This document shows, piece after piece, positions 7,014 to 9,026 of a stretch of 9,026 bases of DNA (position 1 is its first letter; the number at the start of each line of letters is the position of its first letter). The stretch covers positions 23,960 through 32,985 of the forward strand of contig JAJZRD010000018.1 in assembly GCA_021845945.1 (NCBI GenBank), read 5' to 3'. The DNA is from Chloroflexota bacterium. GTDB taxonomy: Bacteria; Chloroflexota; UBA6077. The notes below the pieces were generated by a model, which saw only the letters and a program-made list of their open reading frames with translations, searched no databases and had not been told where the DNA came from. Both the position numbers and the translations under genes were made by a program.

Positions 7014-7306
7014 TACTGCCACTGGGCGCTCAAGTCCAGCCACTTCGGGTTCACAGACTCGATCAGGGACACCTTCTTCGCCCGCGGCCAGCCTTTGATT
7101 TGCTTTTCGCGGGCGATGGCAGCCAATATGTCAGGCGTTGACTCGAAGCAGACAAGGAGCGTCAGGTTGTACTTCCTGGTGAAACCATCGCTGAGCTTCC
7201 GCTTGTGCTCGTAGACGCGCCGCTGCAGGTCGTTTGTCACGCCCACGTAGAGGGTTCGCGAAACGTTAGCCATAATGTAGACGTAGTATTCCTTCAAGGC
7301 GGTCAC
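7013..7306 (-). CDS. GIY-YIG (URI-domain) small endonuclease, COG2827/YhbQ-like
   Basis: This 97-residue single-domain protein starts at a GTG and reads YYVYIM (7-12) and LYVGVT (19-24) as its GIY and YIG strands. It continues NDLQRRVYEHK (25-35), where R29 is the usual catalytic Arg and H34 lies in the following helix. E67 or nearby (IAREKQIKGW, 64-73) supplies the metal-binding Glu helix, and the tail WLDLSAQWQ is typical of this group. Such domains nick or cut DNA with one metal ion; stand-alone members are mostly uncharacterised. The frame stays open upstream to 7558 but translates the repeat arm (CHAERQRSISS) there, which is not protein-like. An ATG at 7273 would remove the first strand. 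The start lacks a strong ribosome site. It lies wholly inside the inverted-repeat unit. Confidence 0.88.
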   Translation of the reverse strand: MTALKEYYVYIMANVSRTLYVGVTNDLQRRVYEHKRKLSDGFTRKYNLTLLVCFESTPDILAAIAREKQIKGWPRAKKVSLIESVNPKWLDLSAQWQ

Positions 7307-7335
7307 CCGCTGGCGTTGGTCGCGTCGTGAAAGCC

Positions 7336-7403
7336 ACGAGGAGATGCTTCGCTGACGCTCAGCATGACATGGTAGACGTTTCCGCAATATACCGTACACT
7401 ACC
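7336..7403 (-). repeat. Right terminal inverted repeat of the GIY-YIG unit
   Basis: This 68-base arm is the inverted partner of 6938-7013. It lies 29 bases upstream of the GTG start of the GIY-YIG gene, so it may also hold its promoter, though I saw no consensus boxes. It ends against the ACTTGTTG copy at 7404-7411. Confidence 0.75.
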
Positions 7404-7499
7404 ACTTGTTGTGACACTGCTGGCAAACGCCACGACTGTCGAGGCGGAGCAACGCGCTTCGGGCGTTCCCAGCCGGATCCGTCCCACCGCCCGGCCAGG

Positions 7500-8966
7500 T
7501 CAGACCTCTGCCGCGACCAGCCCGAGCTGCCTGGCCAGCTCAGCGGGCATCTCGCCAAGGCCCTGCCCGTGCTTCTTCAGGAAGGAGCGCTGGACCATGG
7601 CCTCCATGGAGCCAAGAAGGTACTCCCGCTTGAACCCGGCTGGGAGCGCCCGCCAGCGGGGGAGCTTCGCCAGGTAGAAGCGGCGATAGCAGTCGACGGC
7701 CGCCGTCATCAGCTCCTCGCGAGTCATGGCGATCGGGCGGATCACCGGCTCCACCAGGTTGTAGTGGCTGAGGTCCGTTGTTTCGATGTAGGGCTGTAGC
7801 TGATCGTACATATCCGCGAAGGGCCATGGGGCCAGCATCAGGAAGTGGGCGTAGTCCGGATCGTAGTGCTGGGCCAGCTCGAAGGTGGCGGCGATGGTCT
7901 CCGGAGTCTCCTCGGGCACGCCGAGGATGAAGGAGGTCTCGGAGATGATGCTGGCCGCGTTGATCAGGCGGATCGCTTCCCGCGACTGCTGAGACTGGAT
8001 GTTCTTCTTGAAGAGGTCCAGCCGCTCCTGATGGGTGCCCTCAACCCCCACGTAGATGTGCCATACCCCCGCCTCGCGATACTTCTCCAGCAGATCGGCG
8101 TCGCGCAGGATGTCGGCGACACAGGTCTCGATCAGCAGCCGCACAGGAAGGCGGCGTTCGATCAAACCGTCCAGGATCGCTTCCCATCGAGCCCGATCTC
8201 GGGTGGGGTACTCGTCGGTGAGCATCACGTAGTTCACGCCGTAGCGTTGGTGGAGCAGCTCCAACTCCGCCAGGAAAGGCTCCGGCCGGCGGCTCCGGTG
8301 GGTGCGCTGCCAGAACTTCTGCTGGGAGCAGAAGCTGCATTGGTTGGAGCAGCCCCTGGAGCTGCTGACGGTGGCCACCCGCGACCCCGGGACGAAGTGG
8401 AGCCGGTAATCCGACCAGCGCACGAGATCCCAGGCCGGGGCGAGCTGGTCGAGGTCGTGGAGAAAGGGGCGAGGCGGGGTCGCTACCACCTTGCCGCCCT
8501 CGCGAAAGGCTATGCCCCGCACCGCCGCGAGGAACGGCGAGCTGCCGTTCCGGCGGCGATCCAGAACGGCTAGCAGCTCGGGGAAGGTTTCCTCCCCTTC
8601 CCCGCGGACGATCAGGTCCACCTCCGGGTGGCCTAGCAGCAGCTCCCGGTAGCAGAAGGTGGGGTGGATCCCGCCGAGGACGGTGACGACCCCCGGTAGC
8701 TCCTCCTTCGCTGTCCGGGCCACCGCGAGGGCCGCGTAGAGAGCGGGCGTCTTGGCGCTCACGCCGACCAGGTCCGGGCGGTAGTCCCTGATCCGCTGCC
8801 GGATCTCCTCCAGCGTGTGCTCTTCCGACATGGCATCGTAGATGTTCACCTCGTGGCCGGCCCGGCGCACCTCCCCGGCGATGTAGATGAAGCCCAGGTG
8901 TGGCCAGGATCCGGCCGATTCAACCACGCCCGCATGGTAGGGCGGAGTAACCAACAGTACACGCAT
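7500..8966 (-). CDS. B12-binding-domain radical SAM protein, BchE-like
   Basis: This 488-residue protein begins MRVLLVTPPY, the first strand of a cobalamin-binding Rossmann domain (about 1-140). That domain includes VTVLGGIHPTF (94-104) and the exit motif VRGEGEETFPELL (120-132). A linker with FLHDLDQLAPAWDL (168-181) follows. The radical SAM domain carries the cluster ligands C206, C210 and C213 in SSSRGCSNQCSFC (CxxxCxxC), then the strands LTDEYP, IETCVAD and IYVGVEGTHQERL. The C-terminal third (about 370-488) is helical, as in BchE-type proteins. Known relatives are methylases or ring-forming enzymes using S-adenosylmethionine and sometimes cobalamin. I start at ATG 8966 with GAGGGG before it; the frame runs to 9017 through the hairpin, which is unlikely to be coding. 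It stands alone, so no pathway is implied. Confidence 0.93.
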   Translation of the reverse strand: MRVLLVTPPYHAGVVESAGSWPHLGFIYIAGEVRRAGHEVNIYDAMSEEHTLEEIRQRIRDYRPDLVGVSAKTPALYAALAVARTAKEELPGVVTVLGGIHPTFCYRELLLGHPEVDLIVRGEGEETFPELLAVLDRRRNGSSPFLAAVRGIAFREGGKVVATPPRPFLHDLDQLAPAWDLVRWSDYRLHFVPGSRVATVSSSRGCSNQCSFCSQQKFWQRTHRSRRPEPFLAELELLHQRYGVNYVMLTDEYPTRDRARWEAILDGLIERRLPVRLLIETCVADILRDADLLEKYREAGVWHIYVGVEGTHQERLDLFKKNIQSQQSREAIRLINAASIISETSFILGVPEETPETIAATFELAQHYDPDYAHFLMLAPWPFADMYDQLQPYIETTDLSHYNLVEPVIRPIAMTREELMTAAVDCYRRFYLAKLPRWRALPAGFKREYLLGSMEAMVQRSFLKKHGQGLGEMPAELARQLGLVAAEV

Positions 8967-8967
8967 C

Positions 8968-8977
8968 GGGTATACCC
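8968..8977. promoter_or_regulatory. 10-bp perfect palindrome between ribosome site and start codon
   Basis: GGGTATACCC sits one base before the radical SAM ATG and overlaps its GAGGGG ribosome site (minus strand). It could be a small operator or a translation-blocking fold. The assignment is speculative. Confidence 0.4.
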
Positions 8978-8983
8978 CTCTAG

Positions 8984-9015
8984 GCGATGGGCGATGCACG
9001 CGCATCGCCCATCGC
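8984..9015. repeat. Perfect 14-bp stem hairpin in the radical SAM leader
   Basis: GCGATGGGCGATGC (8984-8997) and GCATCGCCCATCGC (9002-9015) pair perfectly around ACGC. Each arm is itself a near-tandem of GCGATGG/GCGATGC. It is 18 bases upstream of the ATG at 8966 and 11 bases from the window end. It may be an attenuator, the terminator of an upstream gene outside the window, or a dispersed palindrome; there is no T-run on the visible side. Confidence 0.65.
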
Positions 9016-9026
9016 ATTACATCCCT

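Larger units (their letters stand above)
6930..7411. mobile_element. Transposon-like unit: GIY-YIG gene between long inverted repeats, with 8-bp direct repeats
   Basis: Left terminal repeat 6938-7013 and right terminal repeat 7336-7403 are inverted copies. The inner 38 bases match perfectly (6976-7013 against 7336-7373). The outer 26 bases match at 20 positions (6938-6963 against 7403-7378), including ATTGCGGAAAC and TGTACG. The arms differ by a short insertion in the left one. Directly outside both ends lies the same 8-mer ACTTGTTG in direct orientation (6930-6937 and 7404-7411), as expected of a target-site duplication. The only gene inside is the GIY-YIG protein, and its stop codon merges with the left arm. 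No transposase is present, so it is either driven in trans or moved by an activity of its own. The pattern is seen directly; mobility is an inference. Confidence 0.65.

Noticed and set aside
7449..7470. Possible terminator after the radical SAM gene (AACGC..GCGTT)
   Set aside because: Only a 5-bp stem, no T-run.
7307..7558. N-terminal extension of the GIY-YIG frame
   Set aside because: The added residues are translation of the repeat arm and of intergenic DNA.

Overview
The window is GC-rich (clearly above 60% by eye), densely coded bacterial DNA. Codon use is strongly GC-biased, Shine-Dalgarno sites are AGGAG-like, and the one clear promoter is sigma70-like. The gene set fits a monoderm-like environmental lineage such as Chloroflexota: a hairpin-less efflux adaptor, an orphan URO-D-like protein, a B12-type radical SAM enzyme, a GIY-YIG protein beside a CATGTCATGCTGAGC-type repeat, and GGAGTGCGGTGGCTTG-type palindromes. 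The taxonomic call is an inference from style, not from a marker gene.

Layout. (1) 1-929, plus strand: an edge-truncated DUF58 gene that breaks at about 606-612 and continues, in another frame, as what looks like the C-terminal end of an RDD-family membrane protein. This is a deletion chimera of two genes that often share a locus. (2) 930-1195: intergenic, no gene seen. (3) 1196-2365, plus: URO-D/MtaA-superfamily protein. (4) 2378-2407: perfect hairpin between convergent genes. (5) 2410-3234, minus: RNase HI domain with a long N-terminal extension. (6) 3357-3423: composite palindromic repeat of the same family as the hairpin in (4). (7) 3432-6058, minus: three-gene MacB-like ABC exporter operon (permease, short adaptor, ATPase, in transcription order), with a near-consensus promoter at 6103-6130. 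(8) 6137-6406, minus: alpha/beta-hydrolase remnant with its core missing. (9) 6445-6834, minus: DUF488 protein. (10) 6930-7411: a compact transposon-like unit holding one small GIY-YIG endonuclease gene between terminal inverted repeats of roughly 70-76 bp, bounded by an 8-bp direct repeat. (11) 7500-8966, minus: BchE-like B12-binding radical SAM protein, with two palindromes in its leader.

How the genes work together. Only the ABC operon is a clear functional unit: an 8-base stop/start overlap joins permease to adaptor, and a 7-base gap with an AGGAG site joins adaptor to ATPase. The other genes look independent. The main point of interest is the GIY-YIG/inverted-repeat unit. A second theme is that three genes (DUF58/RDD, the hydrolase, and possibly the adaptor) look as if internal segments were removed, either by real deletions or by assembly collapse.
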